Assembly: GCA_033032175.1 (NCBI GenBank)
Contig: CM065320.1
Span: forward strand, 13,287,413 to 13,351,412
Length of the DNA: 64,000 bases
DNA from: Saturnia japonica
Taxonomy: Eukaryota > Arthropoda > Insecta > Lepidoptera > Saturniidae
Direction of reading: 5' to 3'
Of the stretch, positions 21,571-33,184 are shown in pieces (positions within the stretch are counted from its first letter, which is position 1; each line of letters starts with the position of its first letter). The translations under genes were made by a program, and so were the position numbers. The notes beneath the pieces were generated by a model, which made no database searches, was not told the origin of the DNA, and saw nothing but the letters and a program-made list of their open reading frames with translations.

Positions 21571-22462
21571 ATGGATTCACCGTGCGGGTGCCAGGTCCAT
21601 CGTGTGGCAGACAGAGGGAACACGAGCAGCCCCCGAGACTTACGACCCAGGTGTAGGTTTAAGGGGCCCCTTATGATGCACATCAGCGCTCACCTTGACT
21701 GCCTGCAATACCCTCCCTGCCAAGCCAAATTTGGTAAGAGCCTGTTAATGCTGCTTTAGATACCCGTTCTAAAATAGAACTTACTGCAGTTCTCGACAGG
21801 CCGAAGTCTTTTAGCAAGTTATTGAGAGATTTCGCTGGAACATCTCTCGCTCCCACTTTCACCGTACATAAGTTAACCACATAGCCGTTTTTGGTTAGCT
21901 CATTACATAAATCGTAATATTTATTAATTTTTTTTGCGTGGCTTTTGAGTATATTAGTTTCCCACGGTACAGTAAGCTCTACAAGTACTATATGCTTGAT
22001 TTCTCGAGAATAAAGATATATATCTAGTCTGGATGACAAAACACCCACATCCTCTGGGATTTTATAATGTTTTTCATGTGTCCACCAAAATAGTCCAATC
22101 AGGCGCAGAACCTAGGATTGAGAAGGGCTTACTTTTAGCATTTACTGTTGAGCCTTCTTTTATAATGTTAGTTTGTCTCCTGTTAGTGGTCAATCCTTTC
22201 TAGCTATTGAAAGACTTACTGCTTAACGTATGAAATGAAGTACTCTATCATGGCGACGTGAGTAGTGACCCCTATCAAGAAGCACCTTGCATCCTACTAA
22301 TGAGTTCCTGGCTGTACCTATTGCCTCACCACAAGTATAGCAAGATTTTTCAGAGGCTTTTCCCCATCTTACTAAGTTACTCTGGTCTGGGAGGGTCATT
22401 TGGAAGGCATTGAGGTAAAATTTTAGTAGGGCAGGAGACCAGTCATATAACAAGGCCGCCAC
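21571..22462 (-). pseudogene. LINE 3' half with restriction-like endonuclease (R2/NeSL/Hero-type)
   Basis: Minus-strand fragments in successive frames read as one protein. First (22462-22223) comes MTLPDQSNLVRWGKASEK, then a zinc-knuckle-like C-x2-C-x8-N-x4-C in which the usual histidine is asparagine, then YSRRHDRVL. The middle has GLTTNRRQT, EGSTV and SKPFSILGSAPDWTILVD. The last part (22048-21683) has PEDVGVLSSRLDIYLYS and VLVELTVPWE, then KVGARDVPAKSL and a GLSRTAV..ILERVSKAAL tail. A CCHC knuckle, RH(N/D), then R-(P/L)-D and V-E-L is the layout of the PD-(D/E)XK restriction-like endonuclease in early-branching LINEs. The canonical P of PD is leucine here. At least two frameshifts and stops make it inactive, and the reverse transcriptase itself is absent. 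The clade is tentative. Confidence 0.6.
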
Positions 22463-22849
22463 TTTAGTGCTACTGGGATGCAGAACTCACCTACGGCTAA
22501 CTACTCATTTTGGATTTCTAAATTCATTGCGTGCACTCTATAGATGTACATTATCCTTATATATATTATGACGTATGTGTGACCATTATAATAGGAATCG
22601 GGATTTGATTTAAATTATTATTGAGATTTAAATTAATATTAACATGTTGTAGAAACGTGCACGATATATTATAATCTGAACTTAATAGAAAAGATTTAGT
22701 TTTGGCTTACGTTCACAGAAATATGTTTGAACTTGCGAAAGATATTATGTTATACACGTTAAATTTAAGTAATAATTAAGATATGTTTCAATTAATTCAG
22801 TAATATTTTATTTGTAACAGCGTCTCTTTAGTCATTTTGATATCTTTGT

Positions 22850-23120
22850 AAATAGAAGCAATTAACCAAGCGGTAGCGTGTGCGAACATCGATCGTCGTG
22901 AGTTCAAATCCTTGCAATGAGCCTGAACTTTCGGTGAAGGAAAACATCGTGATGAAACCACAGCATATTGGTAGATTATTTTCTAAAATCTGCCTGGCTT
23001 AGCTACCACCCTCAAGTTCTAAATCTGTCATCAAGCTGTACTTCTTAGTAAGTTTTCCCACTAAGATTAGCGTTTCACTATTTTGGACCACATCGTCAGT
23101 TATCGTCATTGTCGTTTTCA
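22850..23120 (+). mobile_element. tRNA-derived SINE, family S2, forward copy
   Basis: The tRNA-like head includes aagcggtagcgtg (A-box region) and a B-box-like gagttcaaatccttgcaatg. Then come ctttcggtgaaggaaaacat, cgtgatgaaacca and the body. It ends near ggaccacatcgtcagttatc. RNA polymerase III would transcribe an intact copy from the internal boxes. The same order at 41262 confirms a dispersed family rather than a tRNA gene. Confidence 0.75.
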
Positions 23121-23802
23121 AAAACAATATCTACTAGTTATAGATTTTAATACGTATAGTAATTCATAATAATAATTTATTAGTAATCATAGTATTTGCA
23201 AACAATCTGAATCAAAATACAGTTTAATATCGGTTTTAGTAGATAATACTTAAGCATTTAAACTGACATGCAATATTATTTAAAATCCTTAAATTACATA
23301 CAGAGATAGTCAGTAAATAGCAATAACATGAATATTTGAATTAATAGTTAATTAAAAATTAAATTAAATCATATTCAATACATATTTATACAATATTATA
23401 TTATAATTTTATATTAAATACAATGTAAGTTATAGTACGGCCACACAGTATGGAACTTAGAAATCGAACCTAAATTATGGACTTATTTCTAAATTTACAC
23501 TGGTAGGTAAATTTCTAATATAGTATAAAATAAAATAAGAAAATCAAATGGTACTTTTATAACAGGTGAAAGTACGGTTTTTGCTCTGACTGAAAAAGCT
23601 GAGATTTCAATTATTACATTTAAGTGTACAATAGAGACATTTTCGCCTGTCAGTTATGTCAAGTGTGAATGATGAAGGTCGGTGTCGAAACGCCGTTTGA
23701 CTCAGAACAAAACGGGATCAAGAGTCTAGACATATAGAACGTTTGGGACTGTTATTTCATTTCTTATTGAATTAAAATTTTCACTGCAGACTTCTATGAA
23801 TT

Positions 23803-24072
23803 ATTATTAAAGTTTGGGCGTTAGATATAAAAATAGATTTTCCTCTACTTTCCACACCAGAACCAGCTGGGTTTCGGAGTCAATGTTTCACGGTAAACCC
23901 CATCTCGGTACGAACTAAAAAGTTCTCTATGACTTATCTTTCTCGTACGATGAAGCTGTGGAACATTCTCTCAGCCAGTGTGTTCCCTTCTTACGACATC
24001 GGATCGTTTAAGCGTAACGTGAAGAGATATTTATCCAGGCCGGGAAGACAGCGTCGACTGCCAGTGGTTTAG
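23803..24072 (+). pseudogene. LINE ORF2 C-terminal fragment
   Basis: A 90-codon open frame without an ATG ends at TAG 24070-24072. It reads GFRSQCFTVNPISVRTKKFS, then MTYLSRTMKLWNILSASVFP, then SYDIGSFKRNVKRYLSRPGR. The pattern L-W-N, S-V-F-P and F-K-x-x-V-K-R is the tail of LINE ORF2 proteins after the RT thumb. The 3' untranslated part continues to about 24180 with blocks shared at 6660 and 36770. It is 5'-truncated and lacks catalytic residues. It is less decayed than other copies, so this is probably a fairly young insertion. Confidence 0.7.
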
Positions 24073-24189
24073 ATCTCTCGATGGTGGCTTTTGTGTTTGG
24101 ACTGTACTGGGCTTACCGTCCGGAACAGTACCGACAATGTTCCGAGCTATTATATAAAAAGTTGGTTAGTTTGCATAGTTTGGATTTAA

Positions 24190-25800
24190 ATGGCCGTTTG
24201 TGAAATTGTGTCCTCCATATTGATATTTATTTATTTATAATCTATTGAGCTTTGTAATATTATAGTGGAGATGATGATATAAAGGATTTAAAAGACCGTT
24301 ATCGATTTAAAAATCGTATATTTGTACACAAGCACAGCCAAACACGAAATGTATATTTAATTCTTGTAACAAAATTTTATTCAACAAGTAAAGTTAAGTA
24401 ATAATAACTTATTCTTAACGTATATAAGGTAACTATTATCCTTCGAACCGGACTTGAATTTTAGAGCAACTAGAGTGCGAGTAACAATAACACAACTTTC
24501 ATGTCATGCACAAATCTTTTTAACGGCATAAAGTTTCAAAGTGCTCTCGCAGACTCAGAGGTTGCGTTTATTTGATAACCCGTTTTCACCACATACTGAC
24601 AAACATGGCTAGGTGAGTTTGATTATAATACATGGATGTCTAGACGACTTAATGGAAGTTTATTTAAACAAACAAGTAGTGTATTCGTATGGTTAATTAC
24701 AAAGGTGTTGTTTACTTAAAATAAATGTTGTCCCCTAACCTAATTCCTAATAAAATAATTTATGTGGATGCTATCTTTAAATGGTGAAGTATACAATTTG
24801 TGTCTATTTTTACGTTTTCGTTAGTGATCTAGCTTGCTTGCATTCTTGGTGTCTGTCGCTGTATTTTTGCGACAAAAGTTTTTAATTAAAAAGCTAGTGG
24901 GTAGTAGATTACACTTTCATAATTAGGTGAGACAGAAGTCAAGAATGTGTTTTAATAAGAAAATAGACTTCACACAATAATAACTTCCAATTTTATTATC
25001 TTGTTTTTGGGCAAATTTTTGGGCTTACCATAATTGGAAATCATTAGTTCGTCTATACGTTGCCTTACAAAAAGTTTTAGCTACCTACCGAAAACCATCA
25101 GTCGGTGCTTTGCGATAAATTTTCGGCGATAATGTGATCAATAACAGTACCCCAAGAATTATGCAACCGTTTCATTTGGAAGGTTTTTTTTGCCTCACCA
25201 CATTTGAACTAACATCCAAAACAGGGTCAACGAGTATTAGCTGCTTCCGAAGTAATAGTATGAATGGTAGAGGGTTCATACAGTGTAACTCAAATTATAT
25301 AGGTGAAGAACAGCTTGTCCTTTTTTTATGGAGACTTCAAAATAACAAGTTAAGCGGGTCACGATCTCGAGTGTCCGACATGGAAACTATCTGCACTGGC
25401 CCTGAGGCTATTAAATTAATGATAATGTAGAGGTCCAGACTTCGTGGCCTGTTGTCGTTATTTGCACGTGTTCCGTCCCCGGAACGGGAACGTGCTCGGC
25501 ATTAAGCGAAGCGACAAGCGATCTTAGGTAAACGCAAATATTTCGAGTCTTGAATATTATATAAGCTTAAACTCGTAATAGAAATTAATTTTCGGATATT
25601 TCTAGTTTAATGCGGGCTGTAAACATGCTTGAAATACAAAATAGCCAATTTAGAAATAAGTCGATTGCTGAAAAACGATGAACGATGTGATTTATCAAAT
25701 AAAAACTTAAATAAATATTTTGTAAGATTTTGAAGTTCAATAAACACTACTATTTAAATGAGTAGAGCCGTAGGATAAAGTTATAAATGTATATATTAAT
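24190..25800. other. Unassigned stretch with CpG-rich patch
   Basis: A 98-codon ATG frame (25134-25430) shows no recognisable motif and is probably chance. From 25440 to 25540 the sequence is unusually rich in CpG for this window and ends in cttagGTAAAC, a good splice-donor match. This could be an untranslated first exon, but no downstream acceptor or coding exon was recognised. Confidence 0.4.
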
Positions 25801-25802
25801 AC

Positions 25803-26148
25803 ATGAAGCAAAAGCTTTCGGTACCATATTAAGCATATTACCGGCACAGAAGACTGTTAGATTTGGCATGGTTAAAGTTTATATGCAGAAGGAGTGCAGA
25901 AAGCTACAATTTATCTATAATATATGTTACTAATATATTAAATTAAATAAATTAATACTGCGAATCCTAACCCAACCAGTGCTATTGAATTAGACTCCCG
26001 AAATATTGACATTGTCACTTAACGGAAAGTGACAGCAAGTGATGTAGATAATACTTATTGTTTATGAATACTGTAAATCTCAAACAGATAATAGTTTATG
26101 ATCAAAAAGTCGCTAGTGGAACTTGGACATTAGGGCGATTTCTAGTAC
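25803..26148 (-). repeat. Family F, copy 2 (reversed)
   Basis: The plus strand reads acatgaagcaaaagctttcg, then agatttggcatggttaaagt, aggagtgcagaaagct, gtgacagcaagtgat and a final ttagggcgatttCTAGT. This is the reverse complement of the copy at 10545 but extends further on one side, showing that the latter is truncated. Confidence 0.65.
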
Positions 26149-26291
26149 AAATAACAGCATAATTATTTTTATCTAAATTACAAAGAGTATATGCATTATG
26201 TCAATCACTTTACTTTGATACCGTAAAATAATTTTACATTCAGCTAGAACCGGCAAGTTATTGGATCGATAATCATTTCTTGTGCAGGTAA

Positions 26292-26456
26292 AATATTACA
26301 AAAACGATTCAGTTGAGTTCTGGACATTTACCAATAAATCAATTTGCCTTCATGGTGGATAAAGCCCAAACTCCTAATTGTCCCGTCTGTAGAGTTTTAG
26401 ACGACATTCACCACATTTCAGTGGAATGTAGTCATGGAAATGTTTGCAGGAAATAG
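26292..26456 (+). pseudogene. LINE ORF2 terminal zinc-finger fragment
   Basis: A 54-codon frame reads QLSSGHLPINQFAFMVDKAQ, then TPNCPVCRVLDDIHHISVEC. It has a leucine/isoleucine-rich GH(L/I)P(L/I)N lead-in followed by C-x2-C-x7-H-x4-C. This is the C-terminal cysteine-histidine knuckle that follows the RT (or RNase H) in many arthropod LINE ORF2 proteins. It is a short dead fragment, and no adjoining RT is present. Confidence 0.6.
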
Positions 26457-26459
26457 ATC

Positions 26460-28280
26460 TAAGCTATGTGTAATTATAATGTTGGTAACTGTTACAGTTG
26501 AATGACCTCTTCAATGACCGATGAGACTATCAAATTATATTAAAAAAATACATTTTAAATTATGAAGCTTCGTTCTTGACGGTAAATTCAATCTAAAAAT
26601 ATAGAAGACCGCTGCAGACAGAACTAAAATCTTTTTGCCAATCATCGCTGTCATACTGGTCAGTTCCTCTATCTCTTCACGTTTGAAGGACCAGATTTAA
26701 TAGAAAAGGGGGAACACACTTGCCGGGAGATAGTTCCACAACTTCATAGTAAGCCAAAGTTTTCACGTTGATATCAAAGTTACCGTAAAGCTATGGTTCC
26801 GTGGTTCAGCGCGTGTGATTCTGTTATGAAAGGGAGAAGAGGGAATTGGGTTGAAAAGCTCTAGCTACAGTCAATAAAGCAACTTGACCATTGTGAGGAC
26901 AGCTATTAAAATATAGATAATAATAAAAAATACCCGAATGGTGTCGTGGGGCATGTAAAAAATCAGGTCATAATGCAGCAATTCGACGACTGTTAGTCAG
27001 AGTTTTGAAAATCCTATACAATATGTACGTTTTTTTTAAATGTCGGTCGGGTTGGATACTTCTTTCAGTTTAGCTCCCATCCTACGATAAGTAACCTCGT
27101 TACAAAAATGTAAAAGTATTATTGGGTTGTTCGTAAACATAACTGTGATGATTTAAATAATATTAATGTTCTACGTATTTCACTGTTCGTTGTGTACATT
27201 TCCATTAAAATCACAGTCGACATTCAACGCTAATATAAACTTCAGTTGGTCAACAAATGCGGCTACGTGATGCCATTATCCTGCTTCATAATGACCAATC
27301 AAGTTGATACTGTCGAATTAAACGGAAAGGTCAATGCATTAATTGAACTATGTTTAAGTGAACTTTATATTGTTATTTACTATACTTTAAACTTACCAGA
27401 GTTAAATCTCCTTACTCGTGTTGCTGCAATATTCTTACAAATAGCATCACACAGCAGCTGATAAAGAAGTAAATGAACAATATTTTAAACAAATCAAGGT
27501 AATATCGATAGTTCAAAATCGCGTAACGTTACTATTTATTCCGATCTCCTATTTTTTACCTGTTCAATAATTGAATTGTCCATAAAAATAGTTAAACAAT
27601 AACATACAAATTAATTTTCATGTCTCTAAATTCAGGATTGACGAGACGAAGCAAGGAATTTTTAGCGGGATGACATGTTGTGGTTTTGATTTTTAATTTA
27701 CTAACATGAGTTCTTTTACCCTATCCTATGTAATATTGGTGGCATTTTGCGTGATATAGTTTAATTGTTGTGCATTATAAATATAAACTGAGAGCATGCA
27801 TTTTGAGATGTCATAAAAATTTTCTAGATAATTCTGACAAGGAAGCCACTATCTTTTCAGAAAACCCCACTTTGTATAATAGAAAGTTTTACGAAAGTAT
27901 AAAAACATTGCTGGCATGTGCTTTTTGTAGCACCAAACAAGAATAAAGAAGAGATGAAGCAAACTTATATCTCACATAAAGTATGATTCTCAAAGTCCCT
28001 AGGTCACAAGATGAACTTTCTATCTAAATTTTATATTTGTAGTATTAATGACATCGATCATACTTTACTTTCTCGTTCGACTGGACTTTAGTTTTAATTA
28101 TTTAGACTAATATTTATGTGATAGAAATATAAAATGTATAGTGTTAATAACTGGGGAAATAAGATTTTGTAATTATGCGAGAAACTTTAAACAAACAATT
28201 TATTGGCCATAATCACTTTACATAAAGACAAAACAAATTGGTAGAGTTACAATTCTCTATGAGTATACAACTAGAATGTA
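26460..28280. other. Unassigned stretch
   Basis: Only short, motif-free frames occur (for example 27246-27461). The segment 26630-26770 has cttcacgtttgaa..ggccgggaga-like words that may be a decayed LINE tail related to 23803, too diverged to call. Confidence 0.4.
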
Positions 28281-28289
28281 TCCCATCAC

Positions 28290-28415
28290 TCAGCTTTCTG
28301 CGCTTTATAGGAGCACTGCCACCGTACATACCACCGCCGCGCTGCCGCAGTACCACGGATCGTATAATAAATGTCACGTGCTATGCCATGTCAAATACGA
28401 TAGTGACGTCACCGT
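28290..28415 (+). promoter_or_regulatory. CG-rich block with E-box and CRE palindromes (candidate)
   Basis: A GC-balanced block in AT-rich surroundings holds cttTATAgg near 28307, CACGTG (28375-28380) and the 10-bp palindrome GTGACGTCAC (28403-28412). bHLH and bZIP dimers bind these consensus sites. The 67-codon frame over it has no motif. Regulatory function is a guess from motif clustering only. Confidence 0.2.
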
Positions 28416-28419
28416 AGAG

Positions 28420-30110
28420 AAGAATCAGTTGAGTCTTTATGCGTGTTATTACCCTAGCAAACACTCAACACTGATTTGATATCAATAAGGATTTTCGCAA
28501 GATTTATCTCGGGACTATTGAATTTGATGAATATATTATTATGCATGTATGTTACAATGTTAAATTAAGGTTTTGACATAAAACGGAACATTTTTATAGC
28601 TAAATATGTATAGTGAGATATAAAATAAAAACTTATAAAGCTGTGAGAGTAATGAAAACCCTGAATGAGAATGTTTAAGCTGTGTTTACAGATAAAATCT
28701 CTAAGGGCCAAACCAAAGGGTTAGTGTAAGTATACTGGCTTGTATCTAGGGCAGTGCATCATCTTTAAAATGTTGTTACAAGCCCGTCTTTCTGGTTCGT
28801 CGAGAACTGGTACGTAGCTTGCTTGGTAATCTTATTTTTAATGAATTATTTTTTTAATAAATTAAGATTTCAACGAGCTATTCGCGCAAAGAGATACATG
28901 GTGAGGAAATCTCCATATTTTAGAAAGTCTTGTTGCGGACAGGGAGACTCCAAAAAATAAATATTTTTGTAGTGTATAAGTTAGGCTAAATATGAGTACT
29001 GCATTTTAGGAATAACATATTATATCCGTAGTAATAGGTAATTTGTTGTATGGATTATCTACAAGCGACGAACAAGCTACATCAAGAACATTACTACGAA
29101 CCTTTGTTACAAGAAATCAGAGTAAATATTAAGTATATTTATCCAGTATAAATTGATTTAATGAGTAAATTATACGCGAAATTCGAAAATTTCCTTGGTG
29201 CATGCCGAAGTTCGAAACCATTTAAACAGAGGAACAGTCGTATTGTATTGGTATGTAGCTTCTTTTATACCACGATGGTGGCAACAAACATGCAGTCCGC
29301 CCGATGTTAAGCGGTTACCGCAGCCTGTGCACGCTTGCAACACCAGTCACATGCGCGTTGTCGACCCTTTAAAAACGTAATATAGCTAAAACATATCAAA
29401 GTATAATTTCTTGGCATTTGAAATCTCCAGCGCGTTGTGTACATTATGAGGCAATATTTTTATACGTTATCTGTTAAAGGTATAATAAATACTTGTTTGA
29501 GTTTTGTGATGATAGATCAGTCAGTCAGTCCGTCACCGTTTCCTTTTTTCTAATGAAGAAGATTAGATGGCTATCAGGAGAATTGAAAAATAAAGCTACA
29601 GATACAGACAGAACTATAAATTTATTAATATATGTTAAAATGGTAACTGAACATAATTTTACGTACTAAGTACTCATAAATTAAATAATGAATTTAAAAT
29701 TTATATGCAGTTAATCATTTAAAAAGATCCCCCGTAAATTTGTATTTTTATACTTTACATTGGGGTTTTAAAAGTATTTACGTAAAAAAAAAATTCAGAG
29801 AAGAAGAAAAAACAACAACAGTGTAGAGTATAAAAATTGTATGCAAAAACCCACAACAAAGAGTTAAGAATGCAAATGCGATGTCGCAATAACACGACGA
29901 ACAAAATGTCGAATCGTCCGGTATGTATGTAATTGAATCCAAAAGGAAATCGCATTGCATACGTAAAGTTCCGACCGAGTGAATGCATATAGCTTCACAT
30001 TTGTAAGTTTAGATAGAAATTGTCTCTTGAATATAATTATATACTAAAACTTTCGAATGAATCTATTCGATTAAAATTTTATTTATTGTTTTGAATAGAA
30101 GTTTTTGAAG
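28420..30110. other. Unassigned AT-rich stretch with one LINE-tail fragment
   Basis: No coding recognised. At 29290-29365, cccgatgttaagcggttacc, gcagcctgtgcacgc and gcgcgttgtcgaccc match the LINE-tail-like repeat at 8935. The remainder is simple AT-rich DNA with a tcagtcagtcagtc microsatellite near 29520. Confidence 0.45.
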
Positions 30111-30114
30111 TGAA

Positions 30115-30560
30115 ACTTATTTGGGCGCGTTGTGAGTTACAAATCCACCCATCCATCCTTTCATTCAGCCAAACGACGTCCTCTGCTGCTGCCATCCGTT
30201 CTAGGAGCGATGTGCCCCGCCCACTGCCATTTTATTCTAGCAATTCTGAGAGCTACATCCATGACTTTAGTTCTTCTGCGGATCGTCCCATTTCTGATTC
30301 GATTACGCCAGAAACTCCGAGCATAGTCTTCTACATTTCCCTTTGAGTGACCTCGACATTCTTATCAGATCCATCGTTAGTGACCACTTCCCAATACCAT
30401 AAATCATTACTGGTAACACACACCAGAGACTTTCGTCTTGAAACACTACGGCATCTTAGACGAGAAGGGTGTTACATAGCTTCTCTTAGGCTTCACAACC
30501 GAGTTGGATTCGACTATTGACTTCTTTCTCGAATAGCTACATGGATCATGTCTTACAATA
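30115..30560 (-). pseudogene. RTE-type LINE ORF2 C-terminal remnant (antisense)
   Basis: Reading the minus strand across frames gives a recognisable order. CVLPVMIYGIGKWSLTMDLI is followed by LRDRIRN-type sequence (here interrupted), RRRTK-like and IAR(I)KWQWAGHI-like residues, the last as KMAVG-GAHR across a shift. The L-P-V-x-x-Y-G-x-x-x-W and K-W-Q-W-(A/V)-G-H-(I/R) signatures occur in the C-terminal region of RTE-like LINE ORF2 proteins. Stops and frameshifts are frequent, so this is an old dead copy. Forward-strand frames here (30110-30346) are shadows. Confidence 0.6.
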
Positions 30561-31309
30561 ACGTATTTTGATGCGTTTAGTTAAGGTAAAAATTTAATGA
30601 TTTAATGATGATGAATATAATGTAAATATATTTTACTAGCTTTTTTAATTGTACAAAAATAAGGCAAAGGCAAAATTAAGGCAAGTGTGTGTTCTATCAA
30701 CATGCAAATAAAAGCAAAGAAGTCACTTAGATTTCAAAATTGTTTAGTATAAAATAGTTTGCGGGCATTGTGTATTGGGAGCAATGCTGGCAGAGAATAA
30801 GGCAGACTAGCCAATTTTTTGTGCCTACATATATCTACCTCTATCTGACCACTAGGGAGAGACCGACGAAAATTTACCCCGAAATGTCGACATCTACGCA
30901 AGTAAACATTAATTTTCCCTGAATTGTACGATAACATATTTCGCCCCATTTGGGCATTGTTGGTGAATACAATTTTATTTGTACCCATTCCCTAGACGTA
31001 TGTAGGTACGTGGGAAATTATTTTCCAACAACTTTTTGTCTACGTTCAAGAAATAAACTTACAAGGAAAATAGTTTACCTAAACATAGTTTTGCGACATT
31101 TTTTTGTAGTATATTAAATATTTTATCGTATTTTCCCTTAAAGGTTCTACTTTTTCTAAACCGATTTGCTATTATTTATTTCATTGAAAAAAATTAATGA
31201 AGTATATATACATATTTTTATAATATTGGTTCATATGAGTTTGATTAATTCCAACACCGTTTGACTGATCGCCATGGAAGATGTAAAGGATGTACATAAC
31301 ACCTATAGA

Positions 31310-31445
31310 GCTGAGACGTTCAAGCCAACCTCACCCTGTTGATTAACAACGAAGAAATTGCGATAGCGGGGTGGCAGGACTGTTTTACTCGTTTGGGTCG
31401 CGACCACCATGCACGTGATGAAAAGACCAACATAGTGAATTTAGG
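31310..31445. repeat. Dispersed repeat, second copy of 6465 family
   Basis: Blocks gagacgttcaagcc, caacctcaccctgt, gcggggtggcaggactgttt, gggtcgcgaccaccatgcac, gtgatgaaaagac and acatagtga are colinear with 6465-6625. The 93-codon ATG frame that begins here (31339-31620) is therefore not a gene. Confidence 0.55.
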
Positions 31446-31449
31446 ATCA

Positions 31450-32890
31450 GTCTGTTTAAATGCTACTTATGAATGCGGTAAACAGCGGTTTGATTTACTT
31501 ATTGACTTTTTAAAAGGGCAGAACAACATCTGCGGGGCCAACTATTACATTATAAATCAGTTATTACCCGACTGCGAAAAGGAAGGGATATGTTTTTCGA
31601 GCGTATATAGGTATGGATAACGGCTTGATGGATTTTAGCATACGATGTGTCGATAGATTCGTCTTAATTATGGGAGTGATATAGGCTATAAAATATAATA
31701 TTTTAGTATGACGTCTGGAAATTAAATAAAAAGAAAAGCCAGAAAACAATAATTTTTAGTCGTCTCTTTGGTGCAATCGGGTTTTTTGTTAATTAATTGA
31801 ATAAAAACACACAAGACGATTTAACATATTGTTCGTATCATTATTGCAACATCGCATTTCCATTGTCATGCTTCTAATATAGGCTATCGTGTGGAATCAC
31901 CGAGGGAGTATTTGTTTCCATGATACGATCTTATCTTCTTTTATAGTATAAACAGTCTTTTAATTTGATGTTATGTAGCAAACCGTAACTCTCTTTATGT
32001 CTATTGTATTAACATATAATTGTATCAACGATATAAGCATTCATAGTTACAGGAAAATATTCGGTACATTACTCGTAATTATAGAAATCTTATTAAAAGC
32101 CACTCTATATATAGTTGAACCCCTTTCATTAAGGGTTATTTTATGTTTTCATATTCAGAGTAAATCAATCTAAAAATACAATAATCAATTTAAAAAACAT
32201 AGAAAACAATTTTGGTGCAAACAGAATTTTTTTATTATCGCCAGGGCTTTTAGAAAGATTCCCAAATAATCTCCATTGGACTCCAGTTAAGGTAGAATGC
32301 ATAAGGGAATTGAAGGAAAACAATAAAAACTGGCAAATAGATACAAAGCTTTTTTGATAAGGAAAAATATTAACCTTAGCAAAGAGTTATTACACACGAA
32401 AAAAATATAATCCGATAGAGCGGAACCTAACACACATAAGTGGTGACCGCTGATCCATAAAATCGAACATCCGACATTACTTTGTGCGATATTATTCCGG
32501 AATAGTCGAAAATAAGTCTTCCTTTTACGTCCGAGAGATATGTAAAATAGAGAGAATGATAATTTAATTGGAGTTTTTTATTACACTCTGGAATATACAC
32601 TACTTATCAGTATTTTTATAATATCTGATATTAAGTTGACGCTATAGCACACAGGCTACAGCCTGTAATAAAGAGAGGCATCAAGAGAGGCCTGTAGCAT
32701 CAGGCGGATCGTGCGTGTGGTATAAAATAAAAACATTAAGCATACTCTCGTTAATATATGTAATATAAAAATACCTTCAAACGTGGCAATTTTAATTAAC
32801 ATCGTTCAATCAAGCTAGGTTTTGAAAATATTAGCTATCGAAAAACATTTCTCCAGAGCCGATTATGATTTATAAGTATATAGAATTACA
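31450..32890. other. Unassigned AT-rich stretch
   Basis: No gene, SINE or LINE landmark recognised. A short imperfect repeat, acaggctacagcctgt (palindromic), lies near 32650. Confidence 0.5.
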
Positions 32891-33180
32891 TACATACTGC
32901 CTCGTTAGCCTAGTGGTCGTAACCGCGACTGCTATGAGCGAAGTCCTGGGTTCGAATCCCAGATCGAGCAAATTGTTATTGGGTTTTACCTATGAAATTC
33001 TCAGTAGCAGCTCGGAATTTGGTTTCGTGCTCGTTTAATGGCAATAGGCTCGCCCCCTATTACATGAGACCTAAAAACATACTCGGCAAACTGTAGGTGT
33101 ACATTAGTACACCTCTGCCTAACCATTCGGGGAATACAAGCGTGATGGTATGTTATGTTATGTTAGAATTCCATAGAGAC
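32890..33180 (+). mobile_element. tRNA-derived SINE, family S1, well-preserved copy
   Basis: The head gcctcgttagcctagtggtc contains an A box (tagcctagtgg), and the B box ggttcgaatccc lies 42 bp further on, the spacing of tRNA genes. The acceptor arms do not pair, and the sequence continues into a body (ctcagtagcagctcggaatt, ggcaataggctcgcccccta) and a tail of repeated TTATG units. It is therefore a SINE, not a tRNA. The internal boxes would direct RNA polymerase III. A reversed copy is at 60445-60655, and the tail alone is at 14930-15010. Confidence 0.85.
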
Positions 33181-33184
33181 CTTC

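Noticed and set aside
22855..22925. tRNA-like sequence
   Set aside because: Part of SINE family S2, with the same downstream ctttcggtgaagg block as at 41262; no cloverleaf.
25134..25430. 98-codon open frame
   Set aside because: No recognisable domain, no codon or composition change and no good start context; treated as chance.
30110..30346. Serine-rich forward frame
   Set aside because: Antisense to a recognisable RTE ORF2 remnant.
31339..31620. 93-codon open frame
   Set aside because: Its first third lies in a repeat shared with 6465-6625, where the frame is not kept.
32895..32970. tRNA gene with good A and B boxes
   Set aside because: The acceptor arms do not pair. The sequence runs on into a conserved body and TTATG tail that recur at 60445 and 14930, so it is a SINE head.
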